Source of the DNA: an uncultured Roseateles sp.
Lineage (GTDB): Bacteria; Pseudomonadota; Gammaproteobacteria; Burkholderiales; Burkholderiaceae_C
Reading direction: 5' to 3'
Assembly: GCF_963422335.1 (NCBI RefSeq)
Contig: NZ_OY729424.1
Location: 3,286,001 to 3,350,000 of the forward strand
DNA length: 64,000 nucleotides
This document shows positions 51,267 to 63,054 of the stretch, piece after piece (positions within the stretch are counted from its first letter, which is position 1; every line of letters begins with the position of its first letter). The translations under genes and the position numbers were made by a program. The notes below the pieces were generated by a model, which did not search any database, was not told the origin of the DNA, and saw only the letters and a program-made list of their open reading frames with translations.

Positions 51267-51515
51267 TCAGCCCCGGGACTGGCGCGCCTGCTCGCGCAGC
51301 ATATAGCCGTACAGGCCTTCGACCTTCTCGCGCGCCCAGGGCGTCTTGCGCAGAAACTTCAGGCTGGACTTGATGCTGGGGTCGTGGGTGAAACAGCGGA
51401 TATTGATCTGCAGGCCCAGTTCGTCCCAGCCGAAGAAGTCCACCAGCCGGGTCAGCATCGCTTCCAGGGTGACGCCGTGCAAGGGGTCGCGTGAGGGGGA
51501 GGGGGTCTCGGACAT
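51267..51515 (-). CDS. VF530 family DNA-binding protein
   Basis: An 82-residue protein with the highly conserved VF530 core: DPLHGVTLEAMLTRLV, FGWDELGLQINIRCF, and SIKSSLKFLRKTPWAREKVE. Its small helical fold binds DNA in the studied member; the cellular role is unknown. It starts 12 bases after the stop of the large histidine kinase gene, so it may be cotranscribed with it. Confidence 0.9.
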   Translation of the reverse strand: MSETPSPSRDPLHGVTLEAMLTRLVDFFGWDELGLQINIRCFTHDPSIKSSLKFLRKTPWAREKVEGLYGYMLREQARQSRG

Positions 51516-51527
51516 CGGCGCATTATC

Positions 51528-54500
51528 TCAAGGTGCGGCCGGCGAGACGGTGGGTGGCGCATCCTTGGCTGCCTCGGCCGCGCCCACATCCAGCGGCAGG
51601 TCCAGCAGGAAACGGGTGCCCTGGCCCGGCGCGCTGATGAGCTCGATCTGGCCGCCCAGCAGGCTGGTGACAATGTTGTAGCTGATGTGCATCCCCAGGC
51701 CGCTGCCGCCCTGGCCGAATTTGGTGGTGAAGAAGGGCTCGAACACCCGCTTCTGATGCTCCGGGGCAATGCCCACGCCGTCGTCCTCGAACTCGATCAG
51801 CACCCGCCCGGCGCGGGGCTGGCTGGCGCGCAAGCACATGCGGCCGTTCTCCCGGCCCTCGAAGCCGTGCAGCATCGCGTTGTTGACCAGATTGGCCAGC
51901 ACCTGGCCCAGCGGCCCGGGGTAGCTGTCCATGACGATGCCCGCCGGAACCTCCACGCTGATCTGATGGCCGGCCTTGCTGATCTTGCTCATCAAGGTGG
52001 ACAGCAGCTCGTTGCAGGTGCGCTGCAGGTCGAAGCGCCGCTGCTGGGCGCTGGTCTGATCGACCGCCACCTGCTTGAAGCTGCTCACCAGCTCGGCCGC
52101 GCTGTGCAGGCTGCGCATGATGATGGCCGCCGCGTGCTCGGCCATCTCGCAATAGGTGTTCAGGTCCGAGCGTTTCATCGTGCCGCCCTGCAACTGGCCC
52201 ATCAAGGTGGTGGTGTGCTCGTGCAGGGTGCTGGCCACCAGCAGGCTGTTGCCTATCGGCGTGTTCAGCTCATGGGCGACGCCGGCCACCATCGCACCCA
52301 GCGCGGCCAGCTTCTCCTGCGCCACCAGCTGGGTCTGGGCGCTTTGCAGCTGCATGAAGGCCTGGGCGTTCTCCAGCGCCACCGCGGCATAGGCGGCCAG
52401 GGTGCGCAGCATGTTCAGCTGCACCTCGGTGTAGGCATCGGGCACGAGGCTGTGCACGCTGATCACGCCCAGTACCCGTTCGTGGGCGACGATGGGCAGG
52501 TAGAGCATCGAGCGCTGCAGACCCGGCTCCGAGCCATCCTCGAGGCGTATGCCATGGCGTGCCAGGCCGTCCCGCGGCATCAGGCTGACATAGCGGGGGT
52601 AATCGGTCTCGATGTCGCGTATCCAGATCTCCCGGCGCTGCGTCAGGCAGACGACGGCCAGCTGGTCGGGGTCGCTCAACGGGCGGCTGTACGGCGCGAA
52701 GCGGCGCGTGCCCTCGAAGCAGAAGTCGTAGTCGATGGCCTCGCGCTCGGGCTTGTAGATGCCTAAGCCGAACACCGTCGCATCCATCAGCTTGGTGACA
52801 TGCTTGTACAGCGTGGTGGCAATGTCCTGGGGGTCCAGGTTGGCGGTGATCTCGCGGCCGATCTCGCTCAGCACCGAAATGTTCAGATGGGCCTGCTGCA
52901 CCCCGTGCGCCTGCTGCATCGCTTCGGCCGTTCGAGCCTGGACCTGCGCTTCGAGCTGCTCGGTCTGGCGTGTCAGCGCGTGCATGCGCAGGCGGTATGC
53001 AGCTACCAGCGAGCCCAGCAGCAGCAGCAGCGCCAGCAGCCGGGCCCACCAGGTCTGCCAGAGCGGGGGCGTGATGGTGATGGCCAGGGTGCTGTCCTCC
53101 TGTGTCCACAGGCCGTCCTTGTTGGCGGCACGCAGGCGGAACAGGTAGCGGCCCGGGTTCAGATTGGTGTAGGTGGCGGCCCGCTGGCCGGCGCCCACCT
53201 CGACCCAGCCCTGGTCGAAACCCTCCAGCATGTAGGCATAGCGGTTGCGCGTGACGTCGGCAAAGTGCAGGGCGGCGAACTCGAGCGTGAACACGCTGTG
53301 GCGGTAGGACAGGGTCAGTTCGCGGGCGCGGTTGATCGGCTGCTCCAGCACCAGGCCCTGTGGCAGCTGGCCGAGCTGCACCGGCTGATTGAACACGCGC
53401 AGCTCGGTCAGCGCCAGCTGGGGCGGGCGCTCATTGGCGCGCACATGGTCCGGGTGGAAGCGGGTGATGCCGCGCACGCCACCGAAGTAGAGCTGGCCGT
53501 CTTCATCGCGCAGGCCGGCGTTGGGGCTGAACGAGCCATCGACCATGCCCTCGCGGACGGCATAGTGCCGGAACGCCTGGGTGTCGGGGAAGAAGCGGGT
53601 GATGCCATTGTCGGTGGCCAGCCACAGCACACCGGACTGGTCTTCGACCAGGGCCATGATGCGCTCGTTGAGCAGGCCATCGGCACGGCCATAGCTGCGG
53701 AACAGCACCTGGCCGTCGGGCATCTGCCTGAGCTCGCTGAGGCCTTTGTCGGTGCCGACCCACAGCCGCCCCTGGCGGTCCTGCAGCAGGGCATTGATGT
53801 TGTCCCCGGCCAGGCTCTCGCGTGAGCCCGGCCGGTGCTGGAAGCGGCGGAAGGTGCCGGAACCGGCCTCGAACAGGTTCAACCCGCCGTTGGTGCCGAC
53901 CCAGAGCCGGCCGTTCCGGTCTTCCAGCAGGGCCTGCACATTGTCATGGCTGAGGCTGTGCGGGTCGGCCGGCTGGTGGATGAAGCTGGTCTCCGGTGCA
54001 TCGAAGGAGGCCAGGCGGTGCAGGCCGCCGGCGCTACCCATCCACAGCTGCCCGGTGCGGTCTCTGAGCAGACTGAGCACATTGTTGCTGGTGGCGTTGC
54101 GCGCCTGCACGCGGCGGGTGCGGGAGCGACCGCTGGCCGGGTCGAACAGCTCCAGGCCGCTGACCGTGCCCAGCAGCAGCTTGCCGGAGGCGGCGTCGCG
54201 CAGCATGGCATGCACGCGCGGGTCGCTCAGCTCAGGCTCGCGGCCCTGGGGGGCAAAGCTGCCGCTGAGCGGGTCCAGATGCCGCAGGCCACCCAGGCCT
54301 GCCACCCACAGGCCGCCCCGGCCATCGCCGACCAGGCTGTTGACGACGCGCGCGATCTTCGACTGCCTGGGGTCCAGCGGCGGCAGCAGGCGTTCGAAGC
54401 CGCCGCTGCTCAGGTCCACCAGGTTGACGCCGGCGTCCCAGGTGCCCACCCACAGGGTGCCGGTGCGGTCCTGGAACAGGCTGGCCATCTGGTCGTCCGA

Positions 54501-55472
54501 CAGGCTGTGCGGATCATCGAACTGGTGCTTGTGCTGCACAAAGCGCTGGAGCTGGGGCGACCAGCGCTTCAAGCCGTCGGAAATGGCGCCCACCCAGACC
54601 TGCTCATCGCGATCCTGCAGCAAGGCGAAATAGCGCCCGCGCGGTATGCCCTGATCGGGCGTGAAGCGCAGCCGCGTCGGCTCGGCAACGTTCAGATCCC
54701 ATCGCTCCAGGCCGGCGTAGGTGCCAATCCACAGCCGGTTCTCGCGGTCCACCATCAGGGATTGGACGGTGTTGTGGATGACGTCGGGCCGGGCCGGGCT
54801 GTCGATGCGCAGATGGGCGAAACCGCTGGCACCGGGGTCCAGTCGGTCCAGGCCGGCGCCGGTGCCCACCCAGAGGCGCCCCTGCTGGTCCAGCGCCAGG
54901 CCGCGCACACGGTCTGACATCAGGCTGTCGGGCTGGTCGGGATCGTGATGCCAGAAGCGGAAGCGCTGCGTCTGCCGGTCGAAGTGCTGCAGGCCGTCGG
55001 CGCTGCCCAGCCAGAGACCCTGGGCACCGTCGGCCAGCAGATGGTGGAGTTCCAGCCCGGCCCTGCCGCGCAGGCCGGATTGGGGCAGATGCCGCTCGAA
55101 GTCATTGCGCTGGGCATCGTAGCTGTGCAGGCCGCCATGGGTGGCGACCCAGAGCGTGCCCGCGGCATCCACCAGCAGGGCCTGCACCAGATTGTTGTTC
55201 AGGCTGCGGGGATTGCCCGGGTCATGCTGGTAGATGACGAAGCGATAGCCGTCATAGCGCACCAGGCCGTTCTGCGTGCCCATCCAGATGAAGCCCTGGC
55301 CGTCCTGGACGGTGGCCAGCACCGACTCCTGCGGCAGGCCGTCTTCGACACCGAGGTGCTGGAAACGCAGGCTCTGCAGCGGCATGGCGCCCAGGCCGCA
55401 GGCCCAAAGCAGCAGCACCGACAGGGCAAGCCAGCGGGTGATGAGGCGGCGTGCGTGCAGGCCGGGGGGCAT
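51528..55472 (-). CDS. large beta-propeller sensor histidine kinase with GAF domain
   Basis: A 1314-residue membrane kinase. After the signal peptide come about a dozen two-component regulator propeller repeats (LWVGTxxGLxxLD type, residues about 30-700), the Y_Y_Y domain (RYAYMLEGFDQGWVE) and one membrane helix near residue 800. A coiled coil, a GAF domain (IGREITANLD) and the kinase core follow, with H box VAHELNTPIGN and PFFTTKFGQGGSGLGMHI. The H box matches that of the kinase at 1442-3676. Such propeller sensors usually bind polysaccharides or related ligands. It lies 26 bases after panC, with no response regulator nearby. The start at 55472 begins the signal peptide. Confidence 0.92.
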   Translation of the reverse strand: MPPGLHARRLITRWLALSVLLLWACGLGAMPLQSLRFQHLGVEDGLPQESVLATVQDGQGFIWMGTQNGLVRYDGYRFVIYQHDPGNPRSLNNNLVQALLVDAAGTLWVATHGGLHSYDAQRNDFERHLPQSGLRGRAGLELHHLLADGAQGLWLGSADGLQHFDRQTQRFRFWHHDPDQPDSLMSDRVRGLALDQQGRLWVGTGAGLDRLDPGASGFAHLRIDSPARPDVIHNTVQSLMVDRENRLWIGTYAGLERWDLNVAEPTRLRFTPDQGIPRGRYFALLQDRDEQVWVGAISDGLKRWSPQLQRFVQHKHQFDDPHSLSDDQMASLFQDRTGTLWVGTWDAGVNLVDLSSGGFERLLPPLDPRQSKIARVVNSLVGDGRGGLWVAGLGGLRHLDPLSGSFAPQGREPELSDPRVHAMLRDAASGKLLLGTVSGLELFDPASGRSRTRRVQARNATSNNVLSLLRDRTGQLWMGSAGGLHRLASFDAPETSFIHQPADPHSLSHDNVQALLEDRNGRLWVGTNGGLNLFEAGSGTFRRFQHRPGSRESLAGDNINALLQDRQGRLWVGTDKGLSELRQMPDGQVLFRSYGRADGLLNERIMALVEDQSGVLWLATDNGITRFFPDTQAFRHYAVREGMVDGSFSPNAGLRDEDGQLYFGGVRGITRFHPDHVRANERPPQLALTELRVFNQPVQLGQLPQGLVLEQPINRARELTLSYRHSVFTLEFAALHFADVTRNRYAYMLEGFDQGWVEVGAGQRAATYTNLNPGRYLFRLRAANKDGLWTQEDSTLAITITPPLWQTWWARLLALLLLLGSLVAAYRLRMHALTRQTEQLEAQVQARTAEAMQQAHGVQQAHLNISVLSEIGREITANLDPQDIATTLYKHVTKLMDATVFGLGIYKPEREAIDYDFCFEGTRRFAPYSRPLSDPDQLAVVCLTQRREIWIRDIETDYPRYVSLMPRDGLARHGIRLEDGSEPGLQRSMLYLPIVAHERVLGVISVHSLVPDAYTEVQLNMLRTLAAYAAVALENAQAFMQLQSAQTQLVAQEKLAALGAMVAGVAHELNTPIGNSLLVASTLHEHTTTLMGQLQGGTMKRSDLNTYCEMAEHAAAIIMRSLHSAAELVSSFKQVAVDQTSAQQRRFDLQRTCNELLSTLMSKISKAGHQISVEVPAGIVMDSYPGPLGQVLANLVNNAMLHGFEGRENGRMCLRASQPRAGRVLIEFEDDGVGIAPEHQKRVFEPFFTTKFGQGGSGLGMHISYNIVTSLLGGQIELISAPGQGTRFLLDLPLDVGAAEAAKDAPPTVSPAAP

Positions 55473-55498
55473 GGGAGGAAGAGCCGAGGCGCCAGTCC

Positions 55499-56356
55499 TC
55501 AGACTTCGAGGTTGTCGATCAGCCGCGTGCTGCCCAGCTTGGCCGCGGCCAGCACCACCAGCTCGTCGGGCCGGGTCAGGTCTTGCGCGCTCGGAGCCTG
55601 CAGGTCGACGCGGCGGCGCACGCAAATGTAGTCGGGCGCCCAGCCATGCGCAGCCAGCGCCGCCTGGGCCTGCCGCTCAAGCTGCTGCACGGCGGCCTCG
55701 CTGTTCAGCGCACCGCTGCGCAGCGCCGACTGGATGTGGCGCAGCAGGCGGTTCAGCTCGGGCGCCTCGGCGCGCTCGGCAGGGCTCAGATAGCCGTTGC
55801 GCGAGGACAGTGCCAGGCCATCATCGGCGCGGGTGGTTTCGCCGGGCAGCATCTCGACCGGCAGGGCGAACTGGCGCACCATCTGGCGCAGCACCATCAG
55901 CTGCTGGTAGTCCTTCTTGCCGAACACGGCCGCGGCCGGCTGCACGCACTGGAACAGCTTCATCACCACGGTGCAGACACCGGTGAAGAAGCCGGGGCGG
56001 AAGTGGCCCTCGAGGATGTCGGCGAGCTCGGCGGGGGGCTGTACCTTGAAGACCTGGGGTTGCGGATACAGCTCGGCCTCGTCGGGGGCGAACAGATAGT
56101 TGCAGCCGGCGCTGGCCAGCATCTCGCAATCGCGCTCGAAGGTGCGCGGGTAGCGGTCGAAATCCTCGTTGGGCCCGAACTGCAGCCGGTTGACGAAGAT
56201 GCTGGCCACCACCGGCCCGCCGTTGGCGGCCGCCACGGCCTGGCGCACCAGGTTGAGATGGCCCTCGTGCAGATTGCCCATGGTGGGCACGAACACGGTG
56301 CGCTGGCTGGCCTGCAAGGCCTGGCGCAGATCGGATATTTTGGGAATGACTTGCAT
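55499..56356 (-). CDS. panC: pantoate--beta-alanine ligase
   Basis: A 285-residue enzyme that joins pantoate and beta-alanine with ATP, the last step of pantothenate synthesis. Family motifs are TVFVPTMGNLHEGH (ATP site), VASIFVNRLQFGPNEDF, FGKKDYQQL and the ALSSRNGYL loop. It follows panB by 17 bases and is followed by the kinase gene 26 bases later. Length and motifs are normal. Confidence 0.97.
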   Translation of the reverse strand: MQVIPKISDLRQALQASQRTVFVPTMGNLHEGHLNLVRQAVAAANGGPVVASIFVNRLQFGPNEDFDRYPRTFERDCEMLASAGCNYLFAPDEAELYPQPQVFKVQPPAELADILEGHFRPGFFTGVCTVVMKLFQCVQPAAAVFGKKDYQQLMVLRQMVRQFALPVEMLPGETTRADDGLALSSRNGYLSPAERAEAPELNRLLRHIQSALRSGALNSEAAVQQLERQAQAALAAHGWAPDYICVRRRVDLQAPSAQDLTRPDELVVLAAAKLGSTRLIDNLEV

Positions 56357-56373
56357 GGTTGTGCTGTGAAAAC

Positions 56374-57216
56374 CTAGAAACCGTGCACGGCGTTGTCCGG
56401 GAATCGGCCCGACTTGACCTCGCTGACGAACAGGCGCACCGCCTGCTCGATGCTGGCGCCGTCCTGCTGCATGAAGTTGCGCACAAAGCGAGGCAGCTTG
56501 CCGGCGGTGATACCCAGCATATCGTGCAGCACCAGCACCTGGGCGGCGGTGACATTGCCGGCGCCGATGCCGACGGTGATCAGCGCCGGATTGGCCTCGG
56601 TGATCTCGGCGGCCAGCGCCGTGGGCACCAGCTCCAGCACCAGCATCGTCGCACCGGCCTCGCTCAGCTCGCGCGCATGCTGGCGCAAGGTGGCGGCGCC
56701 ATCAGCGTCACGCCCCTGCACGCGGTAGCCGCCCAGCGCGTGCACGCTCTGCGGCGTCAGACCCAGGTGGGCGCAGACCGGTATGCCGCGCTGGGTCAGG
56801 AAGTGCACGGCCTCGGTGGTCCAGCCGCCGCCCTCGAGCTTGACCATCTGGGCGCCGGCCTGCATCAGCGCGACGCTGGAACGCATGCACTGGTCCAGGC
56901 TCTCCTGGTAGCTGCCGAAGGGCAGGTCGCTGAGCAGCCAGGCATGGCGGTTGCCGCGGGCCACGCAGCGGGTGTGATAGGCCATCTCGTCCAGGCTCAC
57001 CGGCACCGTGCTGGACTGGCCCTGCAGCACCATGCCCAGCGAGTCGCCGACCAGCAGGCAGTCGAGCTCGCAGCTGTCCAGCAGACGCGCAAAGCTGGCG
57101 TCGTAGCAGGTCAGCATGGTGATCTTCTCGCCCTGGGCCCGCATCTCGCGCAGGCGGTGCAGGGTCATGGCTTTGCGCGCCGACGGCGCTTCAGTGACGG
57201 TGGGGTGACTGCTCAT
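56374..57216 (-). CDS. panB: 3-methyl-2-oxobutanoate hydroxymethyltransferase
   Basis: A 280-residue TIM-barrel enzyme that transfers the one-carbon unit from methylenetetrahydrofolate to 2-oxoisovalerate, giving ketopantoate. Motifs are KITMLTCYDASFARLLD, LLVGDSLGMVLQG, KLEGG and VHALGGYRVQGRD. It is the first pantothenate gene in the panB-panC pair and follows ygiQ by 38 bases on the same strand. Confidence 0.97.
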   Translation of the reverse strand: MSSHPTVTEAPSARKAMTLHRLREMRAQGEKITMLTCYDASFARLLDSCELDCLLVGDSLGMVLQGQSSTVPVSLDEMAYHTRCVARGNRHAWLLSDLPFGSYQESLDQCMRSSVALMQAGAQMVKLEGGGWTTEAVHFLTQRGIPVCAHLGLTPQSVHALGGYRVQGRDADGAATLRQHARELSEAGATMLVLELVPTALAAEITEANPALITVGIGAGNVTAAQVLVLHDMLGITAGKLPRFVRNFMQQDGASIEQAVRLFVSEVKSGRFPDNAVHGF

Positions 57217-57254
57217 GGGGGCGCATTGTCGGCCAATTTGCCCCCACGGCTCCG

Positions 57255-59687
<2,433 letters not shown>

Positions 59688-59951
59688 GGTGTGACCGGGG
59701 TGAATCAGATGGCAGCAACCCAGGCGGCGCCTGGCGTGCAACCCTCTATTGTCCCAGCAATACGGGTTTACAGCTATCTGCTCCGGCAGAGAGGGGCCGG
59801 TTTGCAAGGACTTTGGCAGGACTTATTGCCCATTTGGCCTGCGCTCGGGCTGGCCGTCGCCCGCCTGATCGGGTTTGTCACGCCAATGCATGACATTCTC
59901 AAGATAATCGCGGTTCCTGAAATCTTGGCGCGTCTTGCACGGGCCTGCGTC
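59688..59951. other. divergent gap between ygiQ and the second TonB receptor
   Basis: No gene is seen in these 264 bases. It should hold both promoters. An in-frame ATG at 59886 could extend the receptor start but would put 22 residues before the signal peptide. Confidence 0.4.
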
Positions 59952-62171
59952 ATGACCGTTGCCTTTTTCTTGCGCTGTGCCTGTCTTGCCGCTGCCTGTC
60001 CCCTTGGCGCCGCGCTGGCCCAGACGGCCCGCAGCGAGTCGCCCGAATCGAAAGAACCCGCGCCCAAGCAGCTGGAGCGCGTCGAGGTGCAGGCCACCCA
60101 GCGCAGCGACAACGACCTGCGCCGCCAGTCCACCGCCGCCAAGATTGTCTTCAGCCGCGAGGAGCTGACCCGCTACGGCGACACCAATATGAGCGATGTC
60201 CTCAAGCGGCTGCCGGGCGTGAACATGCAGGGCGGCGCGCCGCGGATGCGCGGCCTGGGCGCCGGTTTCACGCTGATACTGATCAATGGCGAGCCGGCGC
60301 CGCCCGGCTTCTCGCTGGACAATCTGTCGCCCTCGCAGATCGAGCGCATCGAGGTGTCGCGCGGCCCTACGGCCGAGAACAGCGCCCAGGCGGTGGCCGG
60401 CACGATCAACATCATCCTCAAGGAAGCGCCGAAGAACCGCCAGCGCGAGTGGCGCGGGGGCTTCAACGCGGCGCAGGGCCACGTCACCCCCTGGGTCAAC
60501 TTCACTTATGGCGACAAGGATGGCGACCTCAGCTATTCGCTGCCGGTGTCGGCCTACAGCAGCCGCTACATCGGCGAGACCGTGGTGCACACGCAAAGCC
60601 TGGATGCCACCGGCCAGCGGTTGGTGCAGGACGCCCGCTATGTGGACGACGGTGACGGCCGCGGCTTCAATGCCTCGCCCCGGCTGGCCTGGCGGCTCGG
60701 GGACAACAACAACCTGAGCTGGCAGACCTTCGTCAACCGCCATGACTGGGGCAGTACCGGCAGCAATGTCGTCGACGTGCAGCAGGGCCAGGGGCCCATG
60801 AGCCTTGATGAGCGCTACCGCAGCTGGGGCCGCTGGCAGATGCTGCGCAGCAATCTGCAGTGGACGCGCAATCTGGCCGACAGCCAGAGCCTGGAGCTGC
60901 GCCTCGGTGGCCAGGGCTGGTCGCGCGACGCCGGCTCCGAGCTGCAGGGCAAGGGCGCCGGCGGCCAGCAGGTGCTGGACCAGCACAACCGCAGCTACAG
61001 CGAGGAGCAGGGCCTGACCGCTTCGGCCAAATACAAGCGCCCGCTGTGGGAGGCCCATGCCCTGGCCGTTGGCGCCGAGGCCGAATACCGCCGCCGCAAC
61101 GACAGCCGCAGCCAGCTCGACAATGGCGTCGAACAGCTGCCCGGCTTCGAGGCGCCGTTCAAGGCCAATATCAGCCGGCTGGCGGCCTACGCCCAGGACG
61201 AGTGGGACATCAATGCCCAGTGGTCGGGCTATGCCGGCCTGCGCGCCGAGACCATCAGCACCGCGTCCAGAGAGCCCGGTGGCGAGCAGCGCAACCGCAG
61301 CCAGGTCGTCACGCCGCTGCTGCACTTGGCCTACAAGCCCGGCAAGGGCCGCGACGTGCTGCGCGCCAGCCTGACCCGCAGCTACCGAGCACCCAATCTG
61401 AACCAGCTCTTGGCCCGGCCCAGCGTCAACAGCAATCTCTACCCGACCTCGGGCCCCAATATCGAAAGCAGCCCGGACCGCACCGGCAATCCGAATCTGC
61501 GGCCCGAGCTGGCCCTGGGCCTGGATGTGGCCTACGAGAAGTATCTGCAGGCCGGCGGCCTGCTGAGCGTCAGCGTCTTCCACCGCCGTATCGACGGGTT
61601 GATACGCTCGGCGACGACCTTGGAGACGGTGTCCTGGGCGGCCGTGCCGCGCTGGGTGGCCCGGCCCACCAATCTGGCAGGAGCCAGCACCAGCGGCGTC
61701 GAGATGGAGGCCAAGGGCCGGGCCGGCGAGTTGTTCCCCAGCGCCTTCGACGCCGGCCTGCCGCTGGACCTGCGTGCCAGCCTGAGCGTCTACCGCTCCA
61801 ATGTGGCCGGCATCCCGGGGCCCGACAACCGGCTGGAGTCGCAGCAGCCCTATTCGGTCAATCTGGGCTTTGACTACCGGGCCACGGCCTTGCCGGTCAG
61901 CTTCGGCGGCAGCCTGGCTTACACCCCCGCCTATGCGGTGCAGCAAAGCATCGAACAGCGCAACACCCAGGGGCTCAGCCGCAAGTTCGACGCCTATGCC
62001 CAGTGGCGCTTCTCGCCGACGATGAGCCTGCGCCTGTCGGCCCGCGACCTCTTGCCTCTGGAGGAGTTGAGCAGCAGCAGCTACCTCGACGCCAATGGCA
62101 ATGAGCAGGGCAGCCAGACCGAGCGCAAACTGGTGCGCTCCATAGGGCTGCAGCTCGAAATCAAGCTCTGA
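59952..62171 (+). CDS. TonB-dependent outer-membrane receptor
   Basis: A 739-residue receptor with a signal peptide ending near GAALAQ, QLERVEVQA at the start of the plug, and plug motifs VLKRLPGV, MRGLGAGFTLILINGEPAP and FSLDNLSPSQIERIEV. The barrel ends in QLEIKL. It is a paralog of the receptor at 41024-43321. The ligand is unknown. The solute-binding protein gene follows nine bases after the stop, so the two are probably cotranscribed and may handle the same compound. Confidence 0.92.
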   Translation: MTVAFFLRCACLAAACPLGAALAQTARSESPESKEPAPKQLERVEVQATQRSDNDLRRQSTAAKIVFSREELTRYGDTNMSDVLKRLPGVNMQGGAPRMRGLGAGFTLILINGEPAPPGFSLDNLSPSQIERIEVSRGPTAENSAQAVAGTINIILKEAPKNRQREWRGGFNAAQGHVTPWVNFTYGDKDGDLSYSLPVSAYSSRYIGETVVHTQSLDATGQRLVQDARYVDDGDGRGFNASPRLAWRLGDNNNLSWQTFVNRHDWGSTGSNVVDVQQGQGPMSLDERYRSWGRWQMLRSNLQWTRNLADSQSLELRLGGQGWSRDAGSELQGKGAGGQQVLDQHNRSYSEEQGLTASAKYKRPLWEAHALAVGAEAEYRRRNDSRSQLDNGVEQLPGFEAPFKANISRLAAYAQDEWDINAQWSGYAGLRAETISTASREPGGEQRNRSQVVTPLLHLAYKPGKGRDVLRASLTRSYRAPNLNQLLARPSVNSNLYPTSGPNIESSPDRTGNPNLRPELALGLDVAYEKYLQAGGLLSVSVFHRRIDGLIRSATTLETVSWAAVPRWVARPTNLAGASTSGVEMEAKGRAGELFPSAFDAGLPLDLRASLSVYRSNVAGIPGPDNRLESQQPYSVNLGFDYRATALPVSFGGSLAYTPAYAVQQSIEQRNTQGLSRKFDAYAQWRFSPTMSLRLSARDLLPLEELSSSSYLDANGNEQGSQTERKLVRSIGLQLEIKL

Positions 62172-62180
62172 GCCTGCGCC

Positions 62181-62936
62181 ATGCTGAATCGCCGTGACTT
62201 GACCACCCTGCTGGCGAGCCTGGCCGGTGGCCTGCCTGTGCAGGCGGCCGAGCCTGAGCTCCGCCTGCGCGCCTTCACCGAGAACCTGCCGCCGCTGAAC
62301 TATCAGGATGAAGACACGCCGCGCGGCTTCAGCGTCGAGCTCTTGCGCATGGTGGCAGCCGAGGCGGGCGTGGGCCTGGACATCGAGGTCCAACCCTGGA
62401 CGCGGGCCATGCAGTCGGCCAGCCAGACGCCCAACAGCGTGCTGTTCTCGCTGACCCGCCTGCCCGAGCGCGAGGCGCAGTTCCAGTGGGTGGGACCGAT
62501 CAGCGAGCGCCGCATCGTCATCTACAAGCTGGCCAGCCGCGCCGATCTGCAGATCAGCAGCCTGCGCCAGCTGCGCGGCGCCCGCATCGGTGTGGTGCGC
62601 GACTCGGCGGCGGCCAAGCAATTGCTGGCCGAGGGCCTGCGCTCGGACGATGACATCGAATGGGCCCGCGACGACGCCACCAATCTGCGCAAGCTGCTGG
62701 CCGGCCGCATGGAGCTGATCGTGCTGCTGGACTGGGCGGCGGCCTGGAATCTGCGCCAGCTGCAGCTGCCCTTCGTCACCCTGACCCAGGTGCTGGAGTA
62801 CGACGCCAGCAAGTCCTACTGGTTCGGCCTGCCGCCCGACACGCCGCAGGCGCTGTGCCGCCGCCTGCAGGCCGCCCTCGACAAGGTGCGGCGCGACGGC
62901 CGCTACGAGGCCCTGAAGCTGCGCTACTTCTCCTGA
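62181..62936 (+). CDS. periplasmic solute-binding protein (family 3-like)
   Basis: A 251-residue protein with a signal peptide (LLASLAGGLPVQAA) and a SBP_bac_3-like fold: LRAFTENLPPLNYQDED, GFSVELLRMVA, TRLPEREAQFQWVGP. It shares DDATNLRKLLAGR with the protein at 48115-48954. There are no permease or ATPase genes beside it. Being nine bases after a TonB receptor gene suggests it binds the compound brought in by that receptor or reports on it. Confidence 0.85.
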   Translation: MLNRRDLTTLLASLAGGLPVQAAEPELRLRAFTENLPPLNYQDEDTPRGFSVELLRMVAAEAGVGLDIEVQPWTRAMQSASQTPNSVLFSLTRLPEREAQFQWVGPISERRIVIYKLASRADLQISSLRQLRGARIGVVRDSAAAKQLLAEGLRSDDDIEWARDDATNLRKLLAGRMELIVLLDWAAAWNLRQLQLPFVTLTQVLEYDASKSYWFGLPPDTPQALCRRLQAALDKVRRDGRYEALKLRYFS

Positions 62937-63009
62937 TCGCACAGGAATTCACGTCGCCCGGCCGGTCAACCGGGAAACCCTGATGCGTGCCCCTGCCTTA
63001 AACACCAGA

Positions 63010-63027
63010 ATTGGGCGGGCGCCCAAT
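63010..63027. repeat. perfect inverted repeat upstream of the chalcone-isomerase-like gene
   Basis: ATTGGGCG and CGCCCAAT form an 8-base inverted repeat with two bases between, 27 bases before the next start codon. It could be an operator or a leader hairpin. Confidence 0.35.
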
Positions 63028-63054
63028 GCTGGGGCGCTGACTAGCGAGTGTGCA

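Noticed and set aside
59823..62942. A 1039-codon open frame on the minus strand opposite the second TonB receptor
   Set aside because: The frame reads as high-GC noise (repeated Leu/Gln/Ala/Gly/Arg) and has no domain; the plus-strand receptor has clear motifs over the same bases.
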